A stretch of DNA of 64,000 nt from positions 15,302-79,301 of the forward strand of contig CAZOXM010000006.1 of the NCBI GenBank assembly GCA_964583825.1, in the 5' to 3' direction. The translations under genes and the position numbers were made by a program. The notes under the pieces are model-generated. The model was not told where the DNA came from. It saw nothing but the letters and a program-made list of their open reading frames with translations, and did no database searches. Positions 26,711 to 35,591 of the stretch are shown here, piece by piece (the first letter of the stretch is position 1; each line of letters opens with the position of its first letter). The stretch comes from GCA-1730015 sp964583825 (GTDB lineage Bacteria; Pseudomonadota; Gammaproteobacteria; Granulosicoccales; Granulosicoccaceae).

Positions 26711-28867
26711 ATGATCTTTCAGGGGAAATCACTTTCTCTCAATGCGCTGCAGAACGGTATCGTCGAGATGCGCTTCGACCTCGATAGCGCGCGAGTAAAC
26801 AAGTTTAATCAGGCGACACTGTCAGAACTGGAGGAAGCCGTCACCGCGCTCAGGCGTCATGATGATGTGCAGGGTTTGTTACTGACCAGCGCCAAGGACA
26901 GCTTTTTTGTCGGCGCTGACGTCACCGAGTTCGGTGCACTGTTTCAAAGCGGTGAACATGAGCTAATTGACGCGCTCATCAAAATTAACGGTACCTTTTC
27001 GTCAATTGAAGATTTGCCTTTCCCCACAGTCGTGGCGATAAACGGCGAGGCACTTGGTGGCGGTCTTGAGCTTTGCCTTGCGTGCGACTATCGCATCATG
27101 GCCAGCGATGCCCGCGTGGCATTGCCGGAAGTAAAACTCGGCATCCTCCCGGGATGGGGTGGCACGGTACGACTGCCAAGGCTTATCGGAATAGATAATG
27201 CCATTGAGTGGATAGCCAGCGGCCAGACGAAGAAAGCGAAAGCGGCCCTGAAGGACGGTGCGGTCGATGCGGTAGTGGAAAGCGCACTATTGCGTGAAGC
27301 TGCATTGCATTGTCTGCAGCAGTGCATAGACGGCAAGTTCGATTATTCCGCCCGCAGGCGCGAGAAAAAGGAGCCGATCAGTCTTTCTACCATTGAACAG
27401 ACCATGGCTTTTGAATCAGCAAAGGGAGTCGTCGGCGCGAAGGCCGGACCACACTACCCTTCGCCCATGACCATTATTGAAACGATCCGCAGACATGCAC
27501 CACTGCACCGCGACGATGCATTCAAGGTTGAAGCAAAAGCATTTGCAACGCTGGCAAAATCCGCGGTTACGGCCGCCCTTATCAGCATCTTCCTGAAAGA
27601 TCAGCATCTTAAAAAACAAAGCAGGGAGCATACAGAATCAGCACTACCGATAAAGCGTGCTGCCGTACTGGGCGCAGGCATCATGGGTGGTGGAATCGCC
27701 TATCAGTCCGCCACGAGTAACATACCGATCCTGATGAAGGACATTCACGAGCAGGCACTCACTGATGGTCTCGCCGAGTCAGACAAGCTGTTTTTCAAAC
27801 AAATAAAACGAGGCAAGATCGATCAACTACAGGCGACGGCTGCCATGCATCGCATCGTACCTACCCTAAGCTATGGAGATTTCGGCAACGTCGATATCGT
27901 TGTCGAAGCGGTGGTTGAAAACCCGAAGGTTAAAAAGTCAGTACTGGCTGAAGTAGAGGCGTGTATCCCGGACAACGCCATACTTACCTCAAACACCTCG
28001 ACGATTTCTATCGACCTGCTGGCGGCTGATTTGGCCCGACCTGAAAACTTCTGTGGCATGCACTTTTTCAACCCGGTACATCGCATGCCATTGGTGGAGG
28101 TGATACGCGGCGAAAAAAGCAGCGATGTGGCCATTGCCACCACCGTCGCCTATGCACGCAGGCTTGGTAAGACACCCGTTGTTGTCAACGATTGCCCTGG
28201 TTTCTACGTCAATCGGGTACTGTTCCCCTACTTCGGGGGACACCGCCTGCTGCTCAATCACGGCGCGGACTTTGTGCGGGTTGATAAGCTCATGGAACGT
28301 TGGGGCTGGCCGATGGGACCGGCCTATCTACTGGATGTTGTCGGACTGGATACCGGCCACCATGGCGGTGAGGTAATGGCGCAGGGCTTCCCTGACAGAA
28401 TGAAGTATTCCGGTGTAGGTGCGGCGGACCTGTTGTTCAAGGCAGAGCGTTACGGGCAAAAGAACGGCCACGGGTTTTATCGCTATGAGTTGGATAAACG
28501 GGGCAAGCCGAAAAAGCTCCCGAACGCCGAGGTGACAGACATCATTGGCCCGGCAGTGACTGACACACTGGAGCTCAGTGATGAGCAGATAGTGGAACGC
28601 ATGATGATACCAATGTGTATCGAAACCGTTCGGTGCCTGGAGGAAGGAATAGTCAGCGGGCCGGCAGACGCGGACATCGGCTTGATATACGGCATCGGTT
28701 TCCCGCCGTTCCGCGGGGGTATTCTGCACTACATGGATTCGATCGGAATGAGCCGGTTTAATCAGATGTGCGAGCAGTATAAGGATCTCGGTCCGCTGTA
28801 CCACCCAACCGATGGCATGCGGCAAATGGCTGAAGAAGGCCGGTCATTCTTCCCTGCAGCGGCGTAA
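26711..28867 (+). CDS. fadB: Fatty acid oxidation complex subunit alpha (enoyl-CoA hydratase / 3-hydroxyacyl-CoA dehydrogenase)
   Basis: 718 residues from the ATG at 26711 (AGGAGAG upstream). Residues 1-190 form the crotonase domain, with FFVGADVTEF and GEALGGGLELCLACDYRI then PEVKLGILPGWGG. The NAD-binding dehydrogenase starts near 313 (RAAVLGAGIMGGGIAYQSA), with HFFNPVHRMPLVEVI for the catalytic His, and the two C-terminal helical domains follow (NDCPGFYVNRVLFPYF; GIGFPPFRGGILHYMD). It hydrates enoyl-CoA and oxidises the 3-hydroxyacyl-CoA in beta-oxidation, in a complex with the FadA thiolase encoded 13 bp downstream. The fadB-fadA order is the gammaproteobacterial arrangement. Confidence 0.96.
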   Translation: MIFQGKSLSLNALQNGIVEMRFDLDSARVNKFNQATLSELEEAVTALRRHDDVQGLLLTSAKDSFFVGADVTEFGALFQSGEHELIDALIKINGTFSSIEDLPFPTVVAINGEALGGGLELCLACDYRIMASDARVALPEVKLGILPGWGGTVRLPRLIGIDNAIEWIASGQTKKAKAALKDGAVDAVVESALLREAALHCLQQCIDGKFDYSARRREKKEPISLSTIEQTMAFESAKGVVGAKAGPHYPSPMTIIETIRRHAPLHRDDAFKVEAKAFATLAKSAVTAALISIFLKDQHLKKQSREHTESALPIKRAAVLGAGIMGGGIAYQSATSNIPILMKDIHEQALTDGLAESDKLFFKQIKRGKIDQLQATAAMHRIVPTLSYGDFGNVDIVVEAVVENPKVKKSVLAEVEACIPDNAILTSNTSTISIDLLAADLARPENFCGMHFFNPVHRMPLVEVIRGEKSSDVAIATTVAYARRLGKTPVVVNDCPGFYVNRVLFPYFGGHRLLLNHGADFVRVDKLMERWGWPMGPAYLLDVVGLDTGHHGGEVMAQGFPDRMKYSGVGAADLLFKAERYGQKNGHGFYRYELDKRGKPKKLPNAEVTDIIGPAVTDTLELSDEQIVERMMIPMCIETVRCLEEGIVSGPADADIGLIYGIGFPPFRGGILHYMDSIGMSRFNQMCEQYKDLGPLYHPTDGMRQMAEEGRSFFPAAA

Positions 28868-28880
28868 CGGAGCGAAAACG

Positions 28881-30059
28881 ATGAATTATAATGCAAACGA
28901 TGTGGTGATTATCGACTGTGTGCGATCACCAATGGGGCGCTCTAAAAACGGCGGTTTTGTAAATGTTCGCGCGGAAGATCTGTCATCCGCACTGGTGCGC
29001 GCCTTATTTGAACGCCACCCCGAAGTGGACCCGGACGATGTGGAAGACCTTGTCTGGGGGTGTGTTAATCAGACACTGGAGCAAGGCTTCAACATCGCGC
29101 GCGGTGTGGTGCTTCGATCCGGCCTGCCCGAAACAGTTGGCGGGCAAACCGTTAGCCGGCTGTGCGGTTCATCCATGTCGGCATTACATACATGTGCACA
29201 AAGCATCATGACCGGATACGGCGATGTATTTGTCGCAGGCGGAGTCGAACATATGCAACACGTTGCGATGCTTCACGGCCTCGACCTTAATCCGGCCATG
29301 AGTAAACACGTCGCCAAAGCCTCGATGATGATGGGCGTCACCGCAGAAATGCTGGCCAACATGCATGGCATAAAGCGCGAGCAACAGGATCAGTTCGCCG
29401 CGCGCTCCCATCAGCGTGCCCATGCAGCGACGATGAATGGGGGCTTTAAAAACGAGATTATTCCAATCGAGGGGCATAACACAAAAGGCTTTCGTCAGCT
29501 CATTGAGACCGATGAAGTCATTCGCGACAATGTCACACCGGAGTCACTCGCCGAATTGCCACCGGCATTTGTACCCAAAGTGGGCACCGTCACAGCCGGC
29601 AGTTCTTCCGCGATCTCCGACGGTGCTTCAGCGATGTTGCTGATGTCCGGTGCGAAAGCCAGGTCCATTGGCGCTCAGCCGATTGCCCGCATTCGCGGCA
29701 TGGCGGTTGCCGGGTGTCCCGCCGCTATTATGGGTTATGGCCCGGTGCCGGCGACCCAAAAAGCATTGGAGCGTGCCGGCCTGAGCATGCAGGATATCTC
29801 ACACGTCGAACTCAATGAGGCCTTCGCCGCACAGGCGCTCCCAGTACTGAAGGATCTGAATTTGCTCGATGTAATGGACGACAAGGTCAACCTGCACGGC
29901 GGTGCAATTGCCCTGGGCCACCCGTTCGGCTGCTCCGGCACCCGCATCAGCACCACACTGCTCAACGTGATGCAGCAGCATGACGGCGAATTTGGCCTGG
30001 CCACCATGTGCATCGGGATGGGACAGGGGATCAGCACAGTGTTTGAACGACTTAACTAG
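28881..30059 (+). CDS. fadA: 3-ketoacyl-CoA thiolase (fatty acid oxidation complex subunit beta)
   Basis: 392 residues from the ATG at 28881, 13 bp after fadB. The nucleophilic Cys is in SRLCGSSMSALH near residue 92. The catalytic His is in GGAIALGHPFGCSGTR, and the second Cys in ATMCIGMGQG. It cleaves 3-ketoacyl-CoA with CoA to acetyl-CoA and a shortened acyl-CoA, in complex with FadB. In this window it could also split the acetoacetate-derived acetoacetyl-CoA released by carnitine degradation, which is inference. Confidence 0.96.
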   Translation: MNYNANDVVIIDCVRSPMGRSKNGGFVNVRAEDLSSALVRALFERHPEVDPDDVEDLVWGCVNQTLEQGFNIARGVVLRSGLPETVGGQTVSRLCGSSMSALHTCAQSIMTGYGDVFVAGGVEHMQHVAMLHGLDLNPAMSKHVAKASMMMGVTAEMLANMHGIKREQQDQFAARSHQRAHAATMNGGFKNEIIPIEGHNTKGFRQLIETDEVIRDNVTPESLAELPPAFVPKVGTVTAGSSSAISDGASAMLLMSGAKARSIGAQPIARIRGMAVAGCPAAIMGYGPVPATQKALERAGLSMQDISHVELNEAFAAQALPVLKDLNLLDVMDDKVNLHGGAIALGHPFGCSGTRISTTLLNVMQQHDGEFGLATMCIGMGQGISTVFERLN

Positions 30060-30157
30060 CCTGCCATCTGATAACCCGGTAACCTCTGCGCTGGCGTCGA
30101 AGTCGCGCCTGAAATAAACAATATTAGCCACGATGTGCCACCCGACACGACGCCTCC

Positions 30158-31696
30158 ATGACTGAAAAACGCACCAAAAGACGACGTGCCAACCGCCGCA
30201 GATCGACCGCGGATGCTGCGGTTTCGCAGCTTCCGTGGCAACAGCTCAAACTGCCGTATCAACCCACCCCGGTCGCGACTGAGGAACAGCTTGAACTGAT
30301 TCACGATGGCTCCATGCGCATATTGGAACAGATCGGTATCGATGTGTTACTGCCGCAGGCCCGCGAGATGATGCTAGCCGCCGGCGCTACCGCGAAAGGT
30401 GAGCGCGTATTCTTTGAGCGCGCATTAGTCATGCAGCTGCTGTCCGGGGTGCCACGGTCCTTCACACTGCATGCACGCAATCCGGCGCACAACATAATCG
30501 TTGGTGATAACTACGTAAACTTTGGGACGGTCGCCAGCGCACCAAATACCAACAGCCTCGACGGCGGACGCAGGCCCGGTAATAACGAAGACTACCGTCG
30601 CTTTTTAAAGCTGACACAGAGCCTGAATATCCTGCACTTTATTTCCGGCTATCCGGTGGAACCGGTTGATCTGCATCCGTCGGTCAGGCACCTGCACTGC
30701 CTGGCAGACTGCGTGACCCTTACCGACAAGGTATTTCACTGCTATTCACTCGGCCAGCAGCGCAATCTCGACGCCATTGAGATTGCCCGTATTGGCCGGG
30801 GTATCAGTGCGGAACAGCTAGACCGTGAACCGTCCCTGTTCACCATCATCAACAGCAATTCGCCGCTGAAACTCGACGACTACATGCTGCAGGGCATCAT
30901 TGAGATGTCCTCCCGAAACCAGCCGGTTGTACTGACCCCCTTCACGCTCGCAGGTGCAATGGCTCCCGTGACCATCGCCGGTGCGCTGGCACAGCAGAAT
31001 GCTGAGGCGCTGGCGGGAATCGCTTTCACCCAGATAGTACGCAAGGGCGCACCTGCCGTGTATGGCGGGTTTACCTCCAATGTAGATATGAAATCGGGCG
31101 CTCCCGCCTTCGGTACCCCGGAGTACATGCTCGCCGCACAGATCAGCGGGCAGCTTGCACGCAGATACGGTTTACCCTTCCGTTCTTCCAATGTCTGTGC
31201 TGCCAATGCGGTGGATGCTCAGGCAGGCTATGAATCGACCATGGCTTTGTGGGGCGCTATCAACGGTGGCAGCAACTTTTTAATGCACGGTGCCGGGTGG
31301 ATGGAAGGCGGTCTCAGCGCATCCTTCGAAAAAATGATTGTCGATGCAGATCTTTTACAGATGATGGCTACCTACCTCAACGGGGTCGAAATCACAGAAG
31401 ACGCCCTTGGTCTCGATGCGATCGGGGAAGTTGGTCCCGGAGGTCACTTTTTCGGTACCGCGCATACGATGGCTCGCTACGAAAGTGCATTCTACTCTCC
31501 GCTGGTATCGGACTGGCGCAACTTTGAGACGTGGACCGAGGCGGGCAGTCCGATGGCTGTCGACCATGCACAACGAATTTACCGCCAGCTGCTCGAACAA
31601 TATGAAGCACCGGCACTGCAGCAGGCACAGCGCGAAGAACTCGACGCTTTTGTACAGAAACGTTTAGATGAAGGCGGTGTGAGTACTGATTTCTAA
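30158..31696 (+). CDS. Trimethylamine methyltransferase (MttB)-family protein without pyrrolysine
   Basis: 512 residues with no in-frame TAG, so it belongs to the non-pyrrolysine COG5598 branch that includes glycine betaine, carnitine and proline betaine:corrinoid methyltransferases. It begins with an Arg-rich tail (KRTKRRRANRRR) typical of the aerobic members. It continues with MRILEQIGIDVL, VNFGTVASAPNTNS, FTLAGAMAPVTIAGALAQQNAEALAGI and GGFTSNVDMKSGAPAFGTPE over the TIM barrel. No corrinoid protein or reactivating enzyme lies in the window. Nearby carnitine and sarcosine genes suggest a quaternary amine substrate. Substrate and even methyltransferase activity are unproven for this branch. 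Confidence 0.85.
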   Translation: MTEKRTKRRRANRRRSTADAAVSQLPWQQLKLPYQPTPVATEEQLELIHDGSMRILEQIGIDVLLPQAREMMLAAGATAKGERVFFERALVMQLLSGVPRSFTLHARNPAHNIIVGDNYVNFGTVASAPNTNSLDGGRRPGNNEDYRRFLKLTQSLNILHFISGYPVEPVDLHPSVRHLHCLADCVTLTDKVFHCYSLGQQRNLDAIEIARIGRGISAEQLDREPSLFTIINSNSPLKLDDYMLQGIIEMSSRNQPVVLTPFTLAGAMAPVTIAGALAQQNAEALAGIAFTQIVRKGAPAVYGGFTSNVDMKSGAPAFGTPEYMLAAQISGQLARRYGLPFRSSNVCAANAVDAQAGYESTMALWGAINGGSNFLMHGAGWMEGGLSASFEKMIVDADLLQMMATYLNGVEITEDALGLDAIGEVGPGGHFFGTAHTMARYESAFYSPLVSDWRNFETWTEAGSPMAVDHAQRIYRQLLEQYEAPALQQAQREELDAFVQKRLDEGGVSTDF

Positions 31697-31712
31697 GCCG
31701 CGACTACAATAG

Positions 31713-32846
31713 TTACGCGTCAGTAGTACTTTTTTCGGACTGGTACAACGCCGACCTGTTAACCGAGGTCATCGCACTCAGTCCCAGTTGTGCCAGTGCA
31801 ATACTGGTTTCTTCAACCAGTACATTTTTAAGTGTCTGCAACCCGGGCTCGCCCGCGGCTGCAATAGCAAATAAGAACGGTCTACCGATAAAAACAAAGC
31901 TTGCACCGCAGGCATATGCTTTGACAATGTCTTCACCACTTCTGATGCCACTGTCAAAAAATACCGGATAGTCCGGCCCGAGCCTATTCCTGATCTCCGA
32001 CAACAACGTGATCGGTGGTGGCGCACTGTCGAGCTGACGACCACCGTGGCTCGAGACCTGTATTGCATCGACACCAAGCGATTGCATTTTCACAGCATCG
32101 TCGACGCTTAGCACACCTTTCACGACAAGCTTGCCGTGCCACTTGTCGCGCAGTCGTTCAAGCAACGACCAATCGGCACCGGCGCGACTCGCCGTACGAT
32201 CAAACTCACCAAAAGCTCCACCGAAATTGGCAAGTTCGGGTCGCCCCGCTACCAGCGTCGACACGGACCATTTCGGATGGCAGGCGAAATCAAGAAACTG
32301 TTTCGGGCCGATTTTGAAGGGCATGGTAAAGCCTCTGCGCAGTTCACGCGGCCTGCGACCAACCTCGGGTACATCGACCGTCAATATCAGAGTCTGATAA
32401 CCCGCAGTGCGTGCACGGTTGAGCAATCGATCCGACATCTCCTCGTTGCCGCTGAAGTAAAGCTGAAACCAGGCGTTACCCTGCGCAGCCTCGTTGATTT
32501 TCTCCAGTGACGTCGAAGCAGCAGTCGACGCACCCAGCGGTATGTTCTCCGCGGCGGCGAGTCGGCCCAGCATCAGATCCGCACCCGGAGCAGACAGATT
32601 ACACATACCCATCGGACTGACACCGAAAGGCAGATTCGACTCTTTTTCAAACAGCGGCACCGCTAAACTGCGCTGCTCGACATTATTTAACGCGCGAGGT
32701 TGCAGTCTGATATCGGTGATAGTCTGGCGGTTAAGCTTCTCTCCATGGCCGTCCCCGGCGGCACCGTCGATGTAGTCAAACACCATCCATGGAAGCTTTC
32801 TTCCGGCCAGACGTCGCGCATCTTCACAACTGTAGATTGCGACCAT
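31713..32846 (-). CDS. FMN-dependent alpha-hydroxy acid dehydrogenase
   Basis: 377 residues of the lactate/glycolate/mandelate oxidase family. FMN and substrate motifs are FDYIDGAAGD near residue 24, PFGVSPMGMCNL, WFQLYFSG, TLILTVDVPEVGRRPRE, VVKGVLSVDDA, the catalytic His in SSHGGRQLD, and FFDSGIRSGEDIVKA then GRPFLFAIAAAGE. It oxidises a 2-hydroxy acid to the 2-keto acid, passing electrons to quinone or oxygen. The gene is convergent with the MttB-family gene (16 bp between stops). The short extra basic segment around RRPRELRRG matches the membrane-associated mandelate/lactate dehydrogenases. Confidence 0.9.
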   Translation of the reverse strand: MVAIYSCEDARRLAGRKLPWMVFDYIDGAAGDGHGEKLNRQTITDIRLQPRALNNVEQRSLAVPLFEKESNLPFGVSPMGMCNLSAPGADLMLGRLAAAENIPLGASTAASTSLEKINEAAQGNAWFQLYFSGNEEMSDRLLNRARTAGYQTLILTVDVPEVGRRPRELRRGFTMPFKIGPKQFLDFACHPKWSVSTLVAGRPELANFGGAFGEFDRTASRAGADWSLLERLRDKWHGKLVVKGVLSVDDAVKMQSLGVDAIQVSSHGGRQLDSAPPPITLLSEIRNRLGPDYPVFFDSGIRSGEDIVKAYACGASFVFIGRPFLFAIAAAGEPGLQTLKNVLVEETSIALAQLGLSAMTSVNRSALYQSEKSTTDA

Positions 32847-32909
32847 ATCAGTTGCGCAGCGGTGCGGGTTTGAACAAGCTAGTCTCCGTCTGTATACAGC
32901 CTGATGCCA

Positions 32910-35420
32910 TTACGCTGTCCCCTCTGGTCCGAATGGTCGAAGTACGGTAATCAGTTTCGGCAATAATGTCAGCACCGCGAGCAGCGCAACAAACATGGCC
33001 AGTGCAGTCAGCACACCAAATAGTATTGTCGGTATAAAGTTAGAAAACACCAGAATCGAGAATCCGAAAATAATAGTCAGCGAGGTGTACAACACCGCCC
33101 TGCCAATATTTGCATGGCAAATGTTCATCGTTGCGCGGTAATTGCGATTTTGTCGGAACTCTTCCCGAAAACGATAGATATAGTGAATACTGTTATCCAC
33201 TGCAATACCAATAGTGATTGTCGCGATAGTGATCGTCATCATATCGAGCGGTATACCTGCGAGCCCCATAATGCCGAGCACCAGTGCCGCCGCCAGCGCA
33301 TTGGGTATGATTCCGATCACAGCAAGTGTCACAGAGCGAAACAGGACAAGAAACATCAGTGCGATACCGAGCAACACAGCACCGATTGTTTGTATTTGCG
33401 ACTGAAACAGGCTTTGCAGCATGTTGTTGTACAACACAAGTATGCCACTGACGCTGAACTTCTCCGGCGGCACACCGACTTCCTGCTCAATGCCGGTGCG
33501 GATGGATTCCAGCAATTCCTTACGCCGCAGATCAGGTAGGGAATCCCTGATCCGGATGGATACCCTCGCCTCGTTTTCTTCAATCGCAATATAGGGTTCT
33601 ATCACCTGCTCGCGCATATCCGCCGGGAATTTCTTGTAGAGTATGCCCAGTTCAAACGGGGTAAACTCCTCTCCGTCATTAATGGTCTCACCCGCCCTCA
33701 GAATGGATGCAAGAGACAACACTTTACCCACCTCGGGCACCGAATCCAGGTAGTCGTGAACCGCCTTGATGCGATCAATCTTGAACGGTGTGAACCAGTA
33801 ATCTGCCGGATCGGACTCTTCCCGGATCAACTCGAGTTCTTCGCAGTACTCCTGCTCGAACTCATCCATTTCACTGGTATCAGCGCATTCTTCATCCTCT
33901 GCTTCAGTCAGATCGAGTAATATGTCAAGCGGCGTGGTGCCTCCGAGCTTTTCATCGATCAGCTTCATGCCCTGATATATTTCTGTGTGCTCGCGGAAGT
34001 AATTAATAAAACTGTTTTCTACCTGCAGACGCGAAATGCCTATCGCACTGACCGCCGCCATAAGCGCCGCAATCACCAATACAAGTGTGCCGAATTTCTG
34101 GGTAAATCCTGCCAGCATCGCAGTAGCGGCAACCGGTTTATCTGCGTTACCGTCGTTTTCAAGTGGCCCGATTAAAGACAGCAGTGCCGGAAACAGCAGA
34201 AACGAAGTCAGGAACGTAACCAGTAAACCGATGGACATCATCCATCCGAAGTCAATAACCGGTTTGATACCACTGAAAACCAGGGAACAAAAACCGATAA
34301 TTGTCGTGAGCGCAGTATAGAGACACGGCCAGAACATCCGACGCATGGTCGCCCACACATCATCCACATGGCTTGCACCCGGTTCAGTTAAACGCAACTG
34401 TCTGTAACGAACAATGAGGTGCATGTTCATTGACATGGTCAGGATCAACATCAACGAGATAAAGTTGGATGAAATCACCGTGACTTTCCATCCGACCAGC
34501 CCGAGCAACCCGATCATGAATAACCCGCTGAACGCGCAGCTTGCGATCGGAAGTGCGACCCAGCGTACACGCCGGAATATAAAAGCAAGCATGGCCACAA
34601 TGAACAGCAACACGCCAAAACCGAATGTCACCAGGTCGCGGCTGATATAGCTGATCATGTCATCTGCAACCATCGGTACACCACCGAGATGCAGGGTGGC
34701 ATCGTCCCGATAACCCTGCAGTATCCCCCGAATGTTGGCGATGTCTTCGTGCCGCTGCCTGTCAAAACCAGACTTGATTTGATCAAATTCCCGGCTCACT
34801 GCCGCGAGTTCGGCTTCCGCGTCGGCGGTCAGGTCACCCTTCTGCCGCTGCAATCGCAGCGCAGATCGTCTGCCAAACAGGTCGTCGAGTTCGGCGTTAT
34901 CTGACAGCGTTAACAGCAGTGCCGTTGTCTGCCCGTCAGCGCTGAGCAACAGATCACCGAATACCGGGCTTTCGACAATTTCACGGCGGACCGCTTCGCG
35001 ATCTATCTCCGGGTGCGTTTTCAGTGTCGGGACGTTTTCGGACAGTTCGGTTAATTTAATGCCGGAACTGGTCAGCAGCGGGACTTCAAACAGAGAGAAC
35101 ACACTCTCCACCGATTCTATCCGGTCGAGGTCATCTCTGAGTCGGGTAAGATCGGCCAGGGCGGCATCGGAAAAGAGGTCTCCATTGGGCTGATAGGTAA
35201 CCACCAGCAGATCCTGGGTTTTGTAACGTTGCCCGGCTTCACGGAAAACCTGCAGATCCCTGTCATCCTCAAGCAGCAGGGAATCCGCTGACGCGTCGAG
35301 CTTGAAATGGCGGGCATTCATCGCAAAGAACGCGAGTAACAGTAACAACAGGACCACAATGAAAACCGGCCGCTCCAGAACTACTTTTCGATAGAACGCA
35401 GGGATAGCCGCTTGGCTCAT
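32910..35420 (-). CDS. RND-superfamily exporter (MMPL / COG1033 type)
   Basis: About 836 residues from the ATG at 35420; a 29-residue upstream extension looks non-coding. There are twelve predicted membrane segments in two repeats: helix 1 at residues ~18-38, a large periplasmic loop to ~240, five clustered helices (FGFGVLLFIVAMLAFIFRR onward), then helix 7 at ~440 and another periplasmic loop that is acidic (EAEDEECADTSEMDE). A second five-helix cluster ends near the C-terminus. This matches the predicted exporters of the patched/SSD-like RND group, which move hydrophobic compounds or lipids. No membrane-fusion partner is adjacent. Substrate unknown. Confidence 0.85.
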   Translation of the reverse strand: MSQAAIPAFYRKVVLERPVFIVVLLLLLLAFFAMNARHFKLDASADSLLLEDDRDLQVFREAGQRYKTQDLLVVTYQPNGDLFSDAALADLTRLRDDLDRIESVESVFSLFEVPLLTSSGIKLTELSENVPTLKTHPEIDREAVRREIVESPVFGDLLLSADGQTTALLLTLSDNAELDDLFGRRSALRLQRQKGDLTADAEAELAAVSREFDQIKSGFDRQRHEDIANIRGILQGYRDDATLHLGGVPMVADDMISYISRDLVTFGFGVLLFIVAMLAFIFRRVRWVALPIASCAFSGLFMIGLLGLVGWKVTVISSNFISLMLILTMSMNMHLIVRYRQLRLTEPGASHVDDVWATMRRMFWPCLYTALTTIIGFCSLVFSGIKPVIDFGWMMSIGLLVTFLTSFLLFPALLSLIGPLENDGNADKPVAATAMLAGFTQKFGTLVLVIAALMAAVSAIGISRLQVENSFINYFREHTEIYQGMKLIDEKLGGTTPLDILLDLTEAEDEECADTSEMDEFEQEYCEELELIREESDPADYWFTPFKIDRIKAVHDYLDSVPEVGKVLSLASILRAGETINDGEEFTPFELGILYKKFPADMREQVIEPYIAIEENEARVSIRIRDSLPDLRRKELLESIRTGIEQEVGVPPEKFSVSGILVLYNNMLQSLFQSQIQTIGAVLLGIALMFLVLFRSVTLAVIGIIPNALAAALVLGIMGLAGIPLDMMTITIATITIGIAVDNSIHYIYRFREEFRQNRNYRATMNICHANIGRAVLYTSLTIIFGFSILVFSNFIPTILFGVLTALAMFVALLAVLTLLPKLITVLRPFGPEGTA

Positions 35421-35591
35421 TGACTTACTCGCAGGGGGTTTCGAGACTGCCCCATGATATCGCCGGAGACACGGTTTGGCGTGGTCTCGGAGTGAAATCT
35501 CTCCCACTAGTCATCTGAGGTGGTGCCGTACAGATGCGCGGGGATGCTGCAATCGGTGTCGGGTTGCAGAAAATCGGGTTGCAGCTGTGGG

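Noticed and set aside
30158..31696. Pyrrolysine-containing trimethylamine methyltransferase
   Set aside because: There is no in-frame TAG and no pyl genes are seen, so it belongs to the non-pyrrolysine branch.
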